64,000 nt of DNA. It comes from CAYZJV01 sp964482325 (GTDB lineage: Bacteria; Spirochaetota; Spirochaetia; Sphaerochaetales; Sphaerochaetaceae). The notes below the pieces were generated by a model, which saw nothing but the letters and a program-made list of their open reading frames with translations, ran no database searches and was not told where the DNA came from. Numbering within the stretch: position 1 is the stretch's first letter; every line of letters starts with the position of its first letter. Positions 1 through 9,400 of this stretch are shown here, piece by piece. Location: the NCBI GenBank assembly GCA_964482325.1, contig CAYZXD010000011.1, positions 4,943 through 68,942 on the forward strand, read 5' to 3'. The translations under genes were made by a program, and so were the position numbers.

Positions 1-464
1 TGGCTTCCCGGATTCTCGGTATGGGTGATGTGGTTTCACTCGTTGAGAAGGCTCAGGAAACCATAGATCAGGCTGAAGCTGAACGGATGCAGGAGAAGAT
101 GAGTAAAAACACCTTCGATCTGCAGGATTACCTTGATCAGATTGATCGCATGAACAACATGGGTTCTATCGATAAATTGATTGAAATGATCCCCGGAGCC
201 AAGGGTGCGGTGAGTGAAGATGACATCGATACGGGTGAAATGCGGCGAGAAAAAGCTATCATTCAATCGATGACCTATGCGGAACGGACAAATTACCGTA
301 TACTGGGACCGACAAGAAGACGGCGGGTGGCACAGGGAAGCGGTACCACTGTGTATGATGTAAATCGCCTGTTGAAGAAATTTGAGAAAATGCGGCTTAC
401 CATGAAAAAGTTCGCAAAAAATAAAAAATACCAGGCTTCAATGTTGAAACACATGGGTATGTAG
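1..464 (+). CDS. ffh: Signal recognition particle protein Ffh, C-terminal part
   Basis: This is the 3' end of the SRP GTPase; the reading frame is open from the window edge, so the NG GTPase domain lies outside. The visible part begins just before SRILGMGDV, the linker into the M domain, and continues through the methionine-rich region that binds signal sequences and 4.5S RNA. The RNA-binding signature RRRRVAQGSGT is present and the protein ends in a Met/Lys-rich tail. In the family, Ffh delivers nascent membrane proteins to FtsY, which is also encoded here (29489-30361). It is followed 22 bp later by rpsP, a common order in this operon type. Confidence 0.97.
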   Translation, partial: ASRILGMGDVVSLVEKAQETIDQAEAERMQEKMSKNTFDLQDYLDQIDRMNNMGSIDKLIEMIPGAKGAVSEDDIDTGEMRREKAIIQSMTYAERTNYRILGPTRRRRVAQGSGTTVYDVNRLLKKFEKMRLTMKKFAKNKKYQASMLKHMGM

Positions 465-486
465 TTGCGTTGAGCAGGAGGAAGTT

Positions 487-753
487 GTGAGTACGAGTAT
501 TAGGCTGAAGAGATTTGGATCCAAAAAAAGACCATATTATCGTCTGGTGGTCATCGATTCTCAGGCTGCCCGGGACAGTCGATCGATTGAAGAAGTCGGT
601 CAGTATCATCCCATCGAGGCAGAAGATCGTCAGGTCTTACTGAAAGAGGATCGTATCCGTGAGTGGCTTGCCAAGGGTGCACAGCCGTCGGCAACTGTGA
701 AAAAGATCCTTAACAAGCATGATATCACAGTCAGCAGAAAACCCCAGGAATAA
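487..753 (+). CDS. rpsP: 30S ribosomal protein S16
   Basis: An 88-residue small-subunit ribosomal protein. The N-terminus has the family pattern (IRLKRFGSKKRPYYRLVV, then DSRSIEEVGQYHP). The start is GTG at 487, placed by a strong GGAGG-type ribosome binding site at about 476-482 and by family length; no upstream in-frame ATG fits. S16 is an early assembly protein that contacts 16S rRNA. It lies between ffh and khpA in the rpsP-khpA-rimM-trmD-rplS cluster, so it is probably cotranscribed with tRNA modification and ribosome maturation genes. Confidence 0.97.
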   Translation: MSTSIRLKRFGSKKRPYYRLVVIDSQAARDSRSIEEVGQYHPIEAEDRQVLLKEDRIREWLAKGAQPSATVKKILNKHDITVSRKPQE

Positions 754-768
754 CCGGAGGGTGCTGTT

Positions 769-1002
769 GTGGAAAAGGATCTGGTAGAATATATCGCGAA
801 ATCGTTGGTCGATCAGCCCGATGAAGTGGCAGTCAATGTAATTGAGGGAGAGCAGTCAACAATTCTTGAACTCAAGGTTGCCTCGGATGATGTCGGTAAG
901 GTGATCGGCAAGCAGGGTCGTATAGCCAATGCCGTTCGAGTCATTCTTAGCGCTTCGGCCGCAAAGAGTGGCAAGCATGTGCAATTGGAAATCTTGGACT
1001 GA
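769..1002 (+). CDS. khpA: KH-domain RNA-binding protein KhpA
   Basis: A 77-residue single KH domain. The RNA-gripping GxxG loop is seen as GKVIGKQGRIANAVRVIL. It starts at GTG 769, preceded by GGAGG at about 756-760. The family (KhpA, formerly YlqC) binds RNA and in several bacteria partners KhpB/Jag to affect cell elongation and RNA metabolism; a KhpB gene is not in this window. Its stop shares one base with the rimM start (TGATG), which implies translational coupling. Position between rpsP and rimM is typical for the family. Confidence 0.93.
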   Translation: MEKDLVEYIAKSLVDQPDEVAVNVIEGEQSTILELKVASDDVGKVIGKQGRIANAVRVILSASAAKSGKHVQLEILD

Positions 1003-1505
1003 TGACAGCGTTGGCAACCGGGGTCCTGAAAGGGCCCCACGGTATACAGGGATTTATCAAGTTACACACGTATTCGCAGGAGTATACGCATCTTGAAAAG
1101 CTGGATGTGCTGCTTTTGCGTAAAGGTGATGCTGAACAGACACTTCACATTGAGCAGATCAGACCGACAGGAAAAGATGTGCTTATCAAATTCCTGGGAA
1201 TTGACACACCGGAAGCGGCGCGAAAATTCAATGGATGGGAAGTCTGGATTCCTCGAGAAGCTGCACCGGCGTGCGATTCGGGTGAATATTACGTAGCTGA
1301 TCTTGCATCCTGTGTATTGTGTATCGATCATGAGAAAGTTGCGACGGTGGTAGGAGTGATTGAAGGTCCGCAGGCATTGTTGCTTGAAGTGCTTTCGATG
1401 CGTGATCAAAAACGATACCTAGTCCCATTTATGGACGAGTATATCGGTACGGTTGATCTTGATCGCAAGGAGATGGAACTTCTTGTTCCTGAATTACTTT
1501 CATGA
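1002..1505 (+). CDS. rimM: Ribosome maturation factor RimM
   Basis: A 167-residue 16S rRNA processing factor. The N-terminal RimM domain opens with ATGVLKGPHGIQGFIKL, matching the family's PHGxxG signature, and the C-terminal half is a PRC-barrel ending in LVPFMDEYIGTVD. RimM binds ribosomal protein S19 and helps fold the head of the 30S subunit. The ATG at 1002 overlaps the khpA stop by one base, and the gene's own stop overlaps the trmD start by four bases (ATGA). Confidence 0.95.
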   Translation: MTALATGVLKGPHGIQGFIKLHTYSQEYTHLEKLDVLLLRKGDAEQTLHIEQIRPTGKDVLIKFLGIDTPEAARKFNGWEVWIPREAAPACDSGEYYVADLASCVLCIDHEKVATVVGVIEGPQALLLEVLSMRDQKRYLVPFMDEYIGTVDLDRKEMELLVPELLS

Positions 1506-2263
1506 ACGTTACGATTCTGACCCTTTTCCCTGAAATAGTTGAACCATTTTTTACCAGCTCGATCATGCAGCGAAGTGTGGCATCGGGTAAAGTAAATTAC
1601 CAACTGGTGAATTTTAGAGATTGGGCAACCGACAGACATAAAACTTGTGACGATGCTCCCTATGGCGGTGGAGCGGGTATGGTGATCAAGCCGGAACCGC
1701 TTGGCAGTGCTCTAGACGCAGTCGATGCACTGCATAAACGGGTAGTGTATCCCACGCCGAGCGGGAAACCGTTTACGCAGCAGTATGCAGAGGAATTAAG
1801 TAGAGAAGAAGATCTGGTTATCATCTGTGGACGGTATGAGGGTATTGACCAAAGAATCATAGACCGGTATGTTGATGACGAGATTTGTATTGGAGATTAT
1901 GTAATCTCATCGGGAGAAGTTGCGGCTCTGGTAGTAGTGGATGCCGTGTACCGATTGCTTGATGGGGTTATCAGTGGTGAATCGCTGGTAGAGGAGAGTT
2001 TCTCCGACGGATTGTTGGAGTATCCTCATTATACCCGGCCTGAGACCTATTGCGGAATTACGGTTCCTGAGGTATTATTGTCGGGTCATCACGCACGCAT
2101 TAACCAGTGGCGTTTACGCAAGCGGTTGGAGAAGACCCTTCTGAACCGTCCGGAGCTGTTGGAAGTTGCGAAGCTGGACGCGGTTGCACGACAAATTGAA
2201 GCTGAATTGAAACCATATGGGATGAAGGGGACTGAAGAAGATGGATGTGATCAAAGCAATTGA
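1502..2263 (+). CDS. trmD: tRNA (guanine-N1)-methyltransferase TrmD
   Basis: A 253-residue SPOUT methyltransferase that makes m1G37 in tRNAs reading CNN and some other codons and so suppresses +1 frameshifting. Seen motifs are the N-terminal TLFPEIVEPFF, the glycine-rich PYGGGAGMV loop, and the trefoil-knot SAM site IGDYVISSGEVAA; family members usually read LSGGE here. The start is fixed by the ATGA overlap with rimM. The last seven or so codons overlap the rplS start by 23 bp in another frame, which would couple rplS translation to trmD termination. Confidence 0.97.
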   Translation: MNVTILTLFPEIVEPFFTSSIMQRSVASGKVNYQLVNFRDWATDRHKTCDDAPYGGGAGMVIKPEPLGSALDAVDALHKRVVYPTPSGKPFTQQYAEELSREEDLVIICGRYEGIDQRIIDRYVDDEICIGDYVISSGEVAALVVVDAVYRLLDGVISGESLVEESFSDGLLEYPHYTRPETYCGITVPEVLLSGHHARINQWRLRKRLEKTLLNRPELLEVAKLDAVARQIEAELKPYGMKGTEEDGCDQSN

Positions 2264-2594
2264 ATCAGAGCAGATGAAAGAGAACATGGACCACTTCCAT
2301 GTTGGAGATACGGTGAAGGTGTACTTCACGATCCGCGAGGGAGATAAAGAGCGCGTACAGGTATATGAAGGACTGGTTATTGCGTTCAAAAATGGTGGAA
2401 TCCGTAAAACATTCACCGTACGAAAGAATTCATACGGAGTTGGTGTGGAGCGTGTATTCCCAGTACATTCCCCTCGTATTGAGAAGATTGAAGTAGTTCG
2501 ACGTGGTCGGGTACGCAGAGCTAAGCTCTACTATATCCGCTCCAAGGTGGGTAAGGCGGCGAAGGTGCCTGAACTCATCGTGAAGAGAAGATAA
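2241..2594 (+). CDS. rplS: 50S ribosomal protein L19
   Basis: A 117-residue large-subunit protein near the 30S-50S interface. The signature is clear (VGDTVKVYFTIREGDKERVQ, then VERVFPVHSPRIEKIEVVRRG). The ATG at 2241 gives the usual length and lies inside trmD. It ends the ribosomal cluster: the next 105 bp hold a hairpin followed by T residues (2618-2646). Confidence 0.97.
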   Translation: MDVIKAIESEQMKENMDHFHVGDTVKVYFTIREGDKERVQVYEGLVIAFKNGGIRKTFTVRKNSYGVGVERVFPVHSPRIEKIEVVRRGRVRRAKLYYIRSKVGKAAKVPELIVKRR

Positions 2595-2617
2595 CCGCAG
2601 TAGCGGCATCATATGAG

Positions 2618-2646
2618 AGGACGGGGGCTGCGGCAACCGTCCTTTT
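2618..2646 (+). terminator. Probable intrinsic terminator after rplS
   Basis: A perfect 7-bp stem, AGGACGG (2618-2624) with CCGTCCT (2637-2643), encloses a 12-nt loop and runs into TTTT (2643-2646). The T tract is short, so termination may be partial and allow read-through into the 2700 gene. Confidence 0.6.
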
Positions 2647-2699
2647 CCATGATTAGCGAATGGTAACCGTTTGTTTTTCGTGGAGAAGGAATCCACTGC

Positions 2700-3155
2700 A
2701 TGGATCAAAAACAGGAACATTCCGGGGCACCGAATACAGGAAAACGATCTCGAAAGGGCGATGGAGGCCGGCGACGGAGACGAAAGAGTCAAAAGTCGGC
2801 GAAACCGGAACAGAAGAAACAGAGACCTGAACACAAACACCCGCAAATCGTGGTACCTCGCGTACAGGAACCCGTGCCGGTATGCGCTATCTGTAATAAG
2901 CCGATAGAGGCCATTGCTCAGGCAATTTGCGGACCTGAACCCAACTCCTTCAACCACTTCGATTGTGTGTTGCGCAAAATTGCCGATGATGAGCACCTCC
3001 AGCCGCATCAGAAAGTATCGTATATCGGGAGAGGCACGTTTGCGGTTATCGAAACCGATTCAGAGGGAAAATTTGTTATCATCAAACGGATACCCTATGA
3101 ATCTCCGGAAACCTTTGCCGGTATGAAACGGTACGTGGAGGAGCAGAAGCGATGA
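2700..3155 (+). CDS. Basic zinc-finger-like protein of unknown function
   Basis: This is 151 residues and I do not recognise a named family. The first 60 or so residues are very rich in Lys/Arg and Gly (for example GRRRRRKSQKSAKPEQKKQR) and are probably disordered and nucleic-acid binding. Residues 63-90 carry CAIC and later HFDC, a C-x2-C...H-x2-C set that could hold one zinc in a treble-clef fold. The C-terminal third is an ordinary alpha/beta sequence ending in a basic helix. The ATG at 2700 has a GAGAAGGA ribosome binding site and the stop overlaps coaD by four bases. Placement after the rplS terminator and before coaD suggests an RNA- or ribosome-linked role, which is inference. Confidence 0.8.
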   Translation: MDQKQEHSGAPNTGKRSRKGDGGRRRRRKSQKSAKPEQKKQRPEHKHPQIVVPRVQEPVPVCAICNKPIEAIAQAICGPEPNSFNHFDCVLRKIADDEHLQPHQKVSYIGRGTFAVIETDSEGKFVIIKRIPYESPETFAGMKRYVEEQKR

Positions 3156-3655
3156 GTGATACCACAAGAAAAATTCGTGCGATGCTTCCGGGTACGTTTG
3201 ATCCACCGACGAATGGACATCTGAATTTAATTGAGCGGTCGGCACAGCTGTTTGACTCGCTTGATGTGGTTGTTGCCGATAATATCAGCAAACAGTGTTT
3301 ATTCAGTGCAGATGAACGGATGGAGATGCTCAGTGAGCTTCTCGCTCCCTATGACAACGTTCGAGTCGTTTCATATCGTGGTCTGGTAGTTGAATATGCA
3401 CGGAAAGAACATATCACGGTGATGGTGCGCGGAGTGCGTGCATTAGTAGACTTTGGCTATGAATTTGAATTGGCTATGACCAACAAACAGTTGAATCCTG
3501 AATTAGAGGTTCTGTTTATGCCCACCGATCCTACTTACTTTGTCCTTCGCTCATCGGCAATCAAGGAAATGGCTTCCTTCGGTGCTGATGTCAGTAAGAT
3601 GGTTCCTAACATGGTGGCAAAACTGTTACAGAAAAAAATCAAGTTATTGACATAA
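3152..3655 (+). CDS. coaD: Phosphopantetheine adenylyltransferase
   Basis: A 167-residue enzyme that transfers AMP from ATP to 4'-phosphopantetheine, the penultimate step of coenzyme A synthesis. The nucleotidyltransferase motif LPGTFDPPTNGHLNLIER carries the TxGH signature, and the C-terminal SSAIKEMASFGADVSKMVP matches the family's ISSxxVRE region. The start overlaps the previous gene (ATGA). The family is a homohexamer of about 160 residues, so the length fits. Acyl carrier protein, which receives phosphopantetheine from CoA, is encoded just downstream. Confidence 0.95.
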   Translation: MSDTTRKIRAMLPGTFDPPTNGHLNLIERSAQLFDSLDVVVADNISKQCLFSADERMEMLSELLAPYDNVRVVSYRGLVVEYARKEHITVMVRGVRALVDFGYEFELAMTNKQLNPELEVLFMPTDPTYFVLRSSAIKEMASFGADVSKMVPNMVAKLLQKKIKLLT

Positions 3656-3668
3656 AAGCCCGAGGTTG

Positions 3669-3697
3669 TTGACATAAACAGGGCTATTCGTTATGAT
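3669..3697 (+). promoter_or_regulatory. Sigma-70 promoter for rpmF-acpP-rnc
   Basis: Perfect -35 TTGACA (3669-3674), 17-bp spacer and -10 TATGAT (3692-3697, 5 of 6). It lies in the 77-bp gap between coaD and rpmF and would start transcription near 3704, about 29 nt before the rpmF ATG. It is the best promoter match in the window. Confidence 0.85.
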
Positions 3698-3732
3698 CCA
3701 GAAAGCATATTTTTGAATGAAGAGGTAGATAC

Positions 3733-3921
3733 ATGGCTGTACCAAAACATAAGAGTTCTAAGGCGAGAGCAGCTTCACGGAAAGCGGCGAATATGCGGCT
3801 TGCCACACCCACACTGTCTGTATGTGGAACCTGTGGGAATATGGTGGTTCCTCATCGTGTTTGTCCGAAGTGCGGTTTTTACCGGGGCAAGCAGGTCATC
3901 GACACAGAGGATATGGCATAA
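3733..3921 (+). CDS. rpmF: 50S ribosomal protein L32
   Basis: A 62-residue protein. The N-terminus MAVPKHKSSKARAASRKA is the family pattern (MAVPKxKxSKxRxxxR), and a zinc ribbon is intact as CGTC plus CPKC. The zinc-binding form of L32 is normally used under zinc-replete conditions; no Cys-less paralogue is in the window. It heads the widely conserved rpmF-acpP pairing and has its own promoter at 3669-3697. Confidence 0.97.
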   Translation: MAVPKHKSSKARAASRKAANMRLATPTLSVCGTCGNMVVPHRVCPKCGFYRGKQVIDTEDMA

Positions 3922-3945
3922 AAGCCGGTAAGCAGGAGGAATAGA

Positions 3946-4188
3946 ATGGATACAAATACCGTTTTTGAGAAAGTAAAGAGCCTGATTGCAGAAAAGCTGG
4001 AAATTGAAGAGAGTAAGATTACTCTTGATGCTTCATTTAGAAAAGATCTGGGTGCTGATAGTCTCGATACCTATGAACTGGTCTACGCAATTGAAGAAGA
4101 GATGGGAGTTTCCATTCCGGATGAAAAAGCAAACGAGTTTGAAACAGTTCGGGATGCAGTAGATTTCCTTGCTAAGACAGTAAAATAA
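3946..4188 (+). CDS. acpP: Acyl carrier protein
   Basis: An 80-residue acidic helical carrier. The phosphopantetheine attachment serine is in DLGADSLDTYELVYAIEE (family DSLDxVEL). AcpP shuttles acyl chains during fatty acid synthesis and is charged from CoA, whose synthesis needs the upstream coaD. The start at 3946 follows AGGAGGAATAG. It sits between rpmF and rnc; ribosomal protein, ACP and RNase III are neighbours in many bacteria. Confidence 0.96.
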   Translation: MDTNTVFEKVKSLIAEKLEIEESKITLDASFRKDLGADSLDTYELVYAIEEEMGVSIPDEKANEFETVRDAVDFLAKTVK

Positions 4189-4199
4189 CTTAGCTGAAT

Positions 4200-4949
4200 A
4201 TGTCCGTTTTTCCTAAAACAGTGACGTATGGTAAAGCTCCTGGAATCTCTTCCGAGAGAAAACGGGAGCTTTCCTTATTTCAAAAACAAGCTGATATAAA
4301 ATTCAAGAATCTCGAGCTGTTGAATCTTGCCTTCTGCCATCGGTCCTTCGCCAATGAGAGTAGTGTAGATATTGACAATAATGAACGTCTTGAGTTCCTT
4401 GGAGACAGTGTCCTTGGACTTATCGTTGCCAATTGGCTATTTCTCAATCTACCAGATTCTGATGAAGGAGATTTTTCCCGTATCAAGTCCTTTGTGGTAA
4501 GCGAAGAGAGCCTTGCCGGCATTGCTAGGAAACTGCGTGTCGATAATTTTATCCTCATCGGTAAAGGGGAGGAATTTTCCGGGGGGCGCACGAAAAAGGC
4601 CCTGTTAGCCGACTGTATGGAAGCCATCTTTGGAGCCTACTTTCTGGATTCCGGATTCAGAGCAGCAACAGAATTGATACAGCATCTCTTGGTTCCTGAA
4701 ATACATAAGGTGCTGGCAAATAAGCATCGTAAGGATTATAAGACACTGTTACAGGAATATGTTCAGAAACGGTATAAAACCTACCCACGCTATGAGGTAG
4801 CAAAGAAAACCGGACCGGAACATGACAATACCTTCTGGGTAAAAGTATTAGTGCAGAAAAAAGTATTCGGGCCTGCACCGGGAACAAATAAAAAAGAAGG
4901 GGAACAGGCGGCAGCCAAGCTTGCATATGAAGAACTCGTTGGGCCCTAA
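4200..4949 (+). CDS. rnc: Ribonuclease III
   Basis: A 249-residue double-strand-specific endonuclease that matures rRNA and cleaves structured mRNAs. The catalytic signature NNERLEFLGDSVLGLIVA is complete, and DCMEAIFGAYFLDSG carries the second metal-binding acidic pair. The C-terminal 75 residues form a dsRNA-binding domain (LLQEYVQKRYKTYPRYEV ... KEGEQAAAKLAYEEL). An N-terminal extension of about 25 residues precedes the catalytic domain. It follows acpP by 11 bp, and its stop overlaps the convergent CCA-adding enzyme gene by 4 bp. Confidence 0.97.
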   Translation: MSVFPKTVTYGKAPGISSERKRELSLFQKQADIKFKNLELLNLAFCHRSFANESSVDIDNNERLEFLGDSVLGLIVANWLFLNLPDSDEGDFSRIKSFVVSEESLAGIARKLRVDNFILIGKGEEFSGGRTKKALLADCMEAIFGAYFLDSGFRAATELIQHLLVPEIHKVLANKHRKDYKTLLQEYVQKRYKTYPRYEVAKKTGPEHDNTFWVKVLVQKKVFGPAPGTNKKEGEQAAAKLAYEELVGP

Positions 4950-6310
4950 TGTTCCTGCGGTTCCTTGATGCGGATAGTATAAAAATTCTGTGCAATTGTG
5001 CTAAGTGTTTCCACGGTATTCTGATGCGGGTCGTCGAGCACTGTTTCAAGTAACTGATTGAGAATGATCCCCATAGTGGGACCTTTTGGTATACCGAGTG
5101 CCGCAAGATCGTTTCCATTTATAGCTAGATCTTTAATCGAGAGTGCAGTACTTTCCTGCAGCACGTCTGCAATGCGCTGCTTCAATGCTAATATCTGCTG
5201 GGGACGTTGTTGATGATCGGTAGCCATCTGGTCTGCAAGACGTAACATAAATACATCTTCAAGGGCATGTTTCCCCACCCGTTTTACAAATCTTCTCACT
5301 GCTCCGTCACTCCAATCGGGAGTGTAATGAAACATGTGATTGTTTATGAGGTTGATCACCGTTGATTTTTCATCGTTGGAAAATTTTAATCGGCTGAGGA
5401 TATTCTGGGCCATTTTTGCCGAGAGAGCTTCGTGGCGATGAAAGGTCACTTCTCCATCATCGGCCATACGTTTTGTTTCGACTTTTCCTATATCATGCAG
5501 GAGGGCGGCAAGGCGTACCAGTGGACGATGACGGGGTACCGCATCACAGGCAGCAATGCCATGATGCATAACATCCAGTTGATGAGCTCCTTTCTGGGCC
5601 ACTTGATCACCCTGGGAAAGTTCCGGGAGTATCACCGCAAGAGCGCCGCAGGCATGCAGAGCTAAAAATCCCTGAGAAGGAATCGGTGATTCAAGTATCT
5701 TCAGTAATTCTGTGCGTATTCGTTCTCCCGAAACGTATCGGAGATGAGTAGCCAGATCCGCCATTGCTGCTGCCGTATCCGATTCAATGGAAAAACCGAG
5801 TTGTGCAGCAAAACGGCAACCACGCAGAATACGCAGAGCATCTTCTGAAAACCGTTTGTGAGGATCCCCGATAGCACGTATGATCCGCTGTTCGATATCT
5901 TCTTTTCCCTTATGATAATCGATGATACTGCCTGTTATGGCATCGGCTGCAAGTGCATTCATGGTAAAATCCCGTCTTTTGAGGTCTTCGGCAAGGGATC
6001 GGACAAAATGCACGGTATCAGGATGGCGGCGATCGGTGTATCCGGCTTCCGTCCGAAATGTCGTAACCTCAAATGATGATCCCTGGAAAAGGACTGTCAC
6101 TGTTCCATGTTGAATACCAGTGGGGATGACCGAACGAAAAAGCTTCATTACCTGCTGGGGTTCTGCATCTGTAGTAAAATCGTAATCAGTATTCAAGCGG
6201 TTCAAAAGAAAATCGCGAACGGCACCGCCTACGATGTAGAGACAGTAGCCTGCGTTAGAGAACCGCGTGGCGAACGCATGTACAATACGGGGTACGGGGA
6301 ATTCAGTCAT
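4946..6310 (-). CDS. cca: CCA-adding tRNA nucleotidyltransferase with HD domain
   Basis: 454 residues. The class II polymerase head shows YIVGGAVRDFLLNR and the metal-binding DYDFTTDA pair, then RRDFTMNALA and the RFSEDALRILRGCRFAAQLGF signature. An HD phosphohydrolase domain follows (LAALLHDIGK at about residue 268). The gene is assigned to CCA addition because EDALRxxRxxRFA and the HD module fit bacterial CCA enzymes, while the second family member at 18046 looks PcnB-like. Both tRNAs in this window lack an encoded CCA, so the activity is needed. The start at 6310 has no ribosome binding site and may be leaderless. Confidence 0.92.
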   Translation of the reverse strand: MTEFPVPRIVHAFATRFSNAGYCLYIVGGAVRDFLLNRLNTDYDFTTDAEPQQVMKLFRSVIPTGIQHGTVTVLFQGSSFEVTTFRTEAGYTDRRHPDTVHFVRSLAEDLKRRDFTMNALAADAITGSIIDYHKGKEDIEQRIIRAIGDPHKRFSEDALRILRGCRFAAQLGFSIESDTAAAMADLATHLRYVSGERIRTELLKILESPIPSQGFLALHACGALAVILPELSQGDQVAQKGAHQLDVMHHGIAACDAVPRHRPLVRLAALLHDIGKVETKRMADDGEVTFHRHEALSAKMAQNILSRLKFSNDEKSTVINLINNHMFHYTPDWSDGAVRRFVKRVGKHALEDVFMLRLADQMATDHQQRPQQILALKQRIADVLQESTALSIKDLAINGNDLAALGIPKGPTMGIILNQLLETVLDDPHQNTVETLSTIAQNFYTIRIKEPQEH

Positions 6311-6316
6311 GACCGT

Positions 6317-6346
6317 ATGCTAATGACTGGATGAACCGACTGTCAA
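6317..6346 (-). promoter_or_regulatory. Promoter for cca, possibly leaderless
   Basis: On the minus strand a perfect TTGACA (6346-6341), 18-bp spacer and TAGCAT (6322-6317, 4 of 6). The -10 ends seven bases before the cca ATG, so initiation would fall at or beside the start codon. It lies back to back with the ileS promoter, and the two -35 regions are about 6 bp apart. Confidence 0.6.
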
Positions 6347-6352
6347 TACAGA

Positions 6353-6381
6353 TTGCATATAACGGCTAAAATGACTATAGT
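6353..6381 (+). promoter_or_regulatory. Promoter for ileS
   Basis: -35 TTGCAT (6353-6358, 4 of 6), 17-bp spacer and -10 TATAGT (6376-6381, 5 of 6). The transcript would start near 6388 and carry a small hairpin (GGCAG 6392-6396 with CTGCC 6405-6409) before the ribosome binding site GAGGAG (6425-6430). The leader is far too short for a T-box. Confidence 0.7.
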
Positions 6382-6437
6382 TTACCCCATGGGCAGAGAG
6401 AATACTGCCTGATTTCTACATGGTGAGGAGTTTCTGC

Positions 6438-9400
6438 ATGTTTAACCCGGTTGATCCGAAAACTGATTTCCCAAAGATGGAAGAGCGAATCCAGCAATTC
6501 TGGGAGGATAATGCTATCTACCAGAAGTCGGTGGAAAACAGAAGTGCTGACAATGAGTACGTCTTTTATGATGGACCGCCGTTTGCCACTGGACTTCCCC
6601 ATTTCGGCCATCTGGTTCCGGGAACTATCAAGGATTTGTATCCTCGTTATCAGACGATGAAGGGCAAACGGGTGAATCGGCGTTTTGGATGGGATTGTCA
6701 CGGACTGCCGGTTGAATATGAAATAGAAAAATCACTAAATATCTCCGGTCATAAAGCGGTCGAGGAATACGGTGTTGCCCAGTTTAACGAACAGTGCAGA
6801 TCCATCGTACTTCGGTATACATCCGAATGGAAAGCCACGATCAATCGTATGGGACGCTGGGTTGATTTTGAACATGGGTATCGAACTATGGATACCGATT
6901 ATATGGAGTCAATCTGGTGGGTATTCAAAACGTTGTATGAACGCGGAATGATTTATGAAGGATACAACATTCTTCCCTACAGTCCCGCTCTTGCCACACC
7001 GCTATCTAATTTTGAAGTGAATCTTGGCGGGTATCAGGATGTTGTAGATCCTGCGGTAACGGTACGCTTCAAAGTCGATAATCTTGATGACACCTATTTC
7101 CTTGCATGGACCACCACTCCGTGGACATTGCCTTCCAATCTCGCCCTGGCACTCGGACCTGATATCACCTATGTAAAAGTCAAGGATCTGGAGGAAGGAG
7201 TCTACTATATCCTAGGAGAGGACCGGTTGAACCATTACTATCATGATCTGCAAACCTATGAAATAGTACACCGGTATCAGGGTCACGAACTTGCCGGTAT
7301 GCGTTATGAGCCCTTGTTTCCTTTCTTTGCTCATCTCAAGGATCAGGGAGCCTTTGTGACGGTCCTAGGTGATTATGTAACGGTGGAAGATGGGTGTGGT
7401 ATTGTTCATACTGCTCCTGGATTCGGCGAGGATGATTATCAGGTACTCAAGGGAACGGGAATTCCGGTTGTCTGCCCCATTGATGATGATTGCAAATTTA
7501 CCGCAGAAGTTCCTCTGTGGGAAGGTACGTTTGTCAAGGATGCCGACGCCTCGATTATCACCTATCTGAAAGAGGAGGGGAAGCTGGTCAAAAAAGAAAA
7601 TTATCTGCACAGCTATCCCTTCTGCTACCGAACCCATAAGCCGCTGATCTATCGCGCTATGGCCTGTTGGTATGTTGATGTCACGAAATTGAAAAGTTCC
7701 ATGCTTGCCGCAAACGACCAGATTACCTGGATGCCATCTCACTTGAAACACGGCCGATTCGGTAAATGGCTTGAAGGAGCCCGCGATTGGGCTATCAGCC
7801 GAAATCGTTTCTGGGGAAATCCTATTCCGGTATGGAAGTGTGATGGATCAGATTATGTTGAGGTTATCGGTTCTATTGATGAACTTGAGCAAAAGAGTGG
7901 TGTTCGCGTTACTGATCTGCATAAACACTATGTCGATGAAATCACGTGGGAAAGCCCCGATGGAAAGGGAACAATGCATCGTATCCCTGATGTACTGGAT
8001 TGTTGGTTTGAATCGGGATCTATGCCGTATGCACAGAATCACTATCCCTTTGAAAATAAAGAATTTGTTGAAGAACACTTTCCCGCTGACTTTATTTGCG
8101 AAGGACTCGATCAGACCCGTGGCTGGTTCTATACGCTGGTGATCATGGGTGCTGCGCTCTTTAATAAGCCGGCATTCTATAACTGTGTCACTAATGGAAT
8201 TGTGTTGACCGCCGATGGGAAGAAGATGTCAAAATCGCTGAAGAACTACAGCGATCCCATGGAGATTGTCGATCAGTACGGTGCAGATGCTCTGAGATTT
8301 GCTCTGATGAACAGCGCGGTAACCCGTGCAGAAGATTTAAAATTCTCCGAGGATGGGGTAAAAGATGTCTTGAAAACGCTCATCATTCCCCTTTGGAATG
8401 CGTATTCATTCTTCGTTACCTATGCCAATATCGATGGCTATGAACCTGGTGAAACACCGTTTGACCAGCTCGATAATCCGATGGATCGCTGGATTGTCTC
8501 GTTAAGTGAATCGTTAGTGCAGGAAGTCACTGAAGCCTGGGATCATTATGAGACCCAGCGGGGCTGTTCTGCTTTGGTAACGTTCCTGGATTCCCTGAAC
8601 AACTGGTACATCCGCAGAAGCCGACGCCGATTCTGGCGTTCAGAGAATGATACGGATAAAAAGAAGGCCTACGATACCCTCTATCGGGTTTTAATGATCT
8701 TTGTGCAGAGTGCAGCTCCTGTGATTCCCTTCACCACAGAGGAAATTTATCGTAATCTGAAGACGGATACAATGATTGAGTCAGTGCATCTGAGTGATTT
8801 TCCCACCTATGATGCATCACAGCGAGATACTGCTCTGGAGCGAAAAATGGCGGTAACCCGGCAGGCGGTTACGATGGGAAGAGCACTTCGCAGTGCACAC
8901 AATCTGAAAATTCGTCAGCCGTTAAAACAGGTGTTCTTAGTAACCCGCGATCCCGAGGAACGGAAGATTCTCGATGTTATGCAGGATATCATCGAAGAGG
9001 AACTGAATATTAAAAATATCTCCATTCAGGCAGATGAAAGCAATATGGTAACCTATCAGGCAAAGGCGAATTTCAAAGTGCTCGGAAAGCAGTTGGGCAA
9101 GCATATGAAAGATGTTGCCGCAAAGATCCAGGTACTTGAAAGTGATGAAATCGCTCAATTGCTTGAGGGCAATAAGATTCATATTGCCTACGCAGAGGGG
9201 ACGATCTCCGTCGGAGTGGATGATGTCGTGATTCAGCGAACAGAACGGGAGCACATGCGTGTATTGAATGAGGGACAGCTGACGGTCGGTTTTGATACAG
9301 AAATCACCCACGACCTGCTGCTCGAAGGGATTGCCCGTGATATCGTACGGGCGGTACAGAATCTGCGTAAAGAACAGGGATTTGATGTCTCCGACCGGAT

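Noticed and set aside
3657..3684. AGCCC/GGGCT inverted repeat after coaD as terminator
   Set aside because: Only 5 bp with an over-20-nt loop, no T tract, and it overlaps a strong promoter.
6388..6437. T-box or other riboswitch before ileS
   Set aside because: Only about 50 nt with one small hairpin; no T-box consensus.
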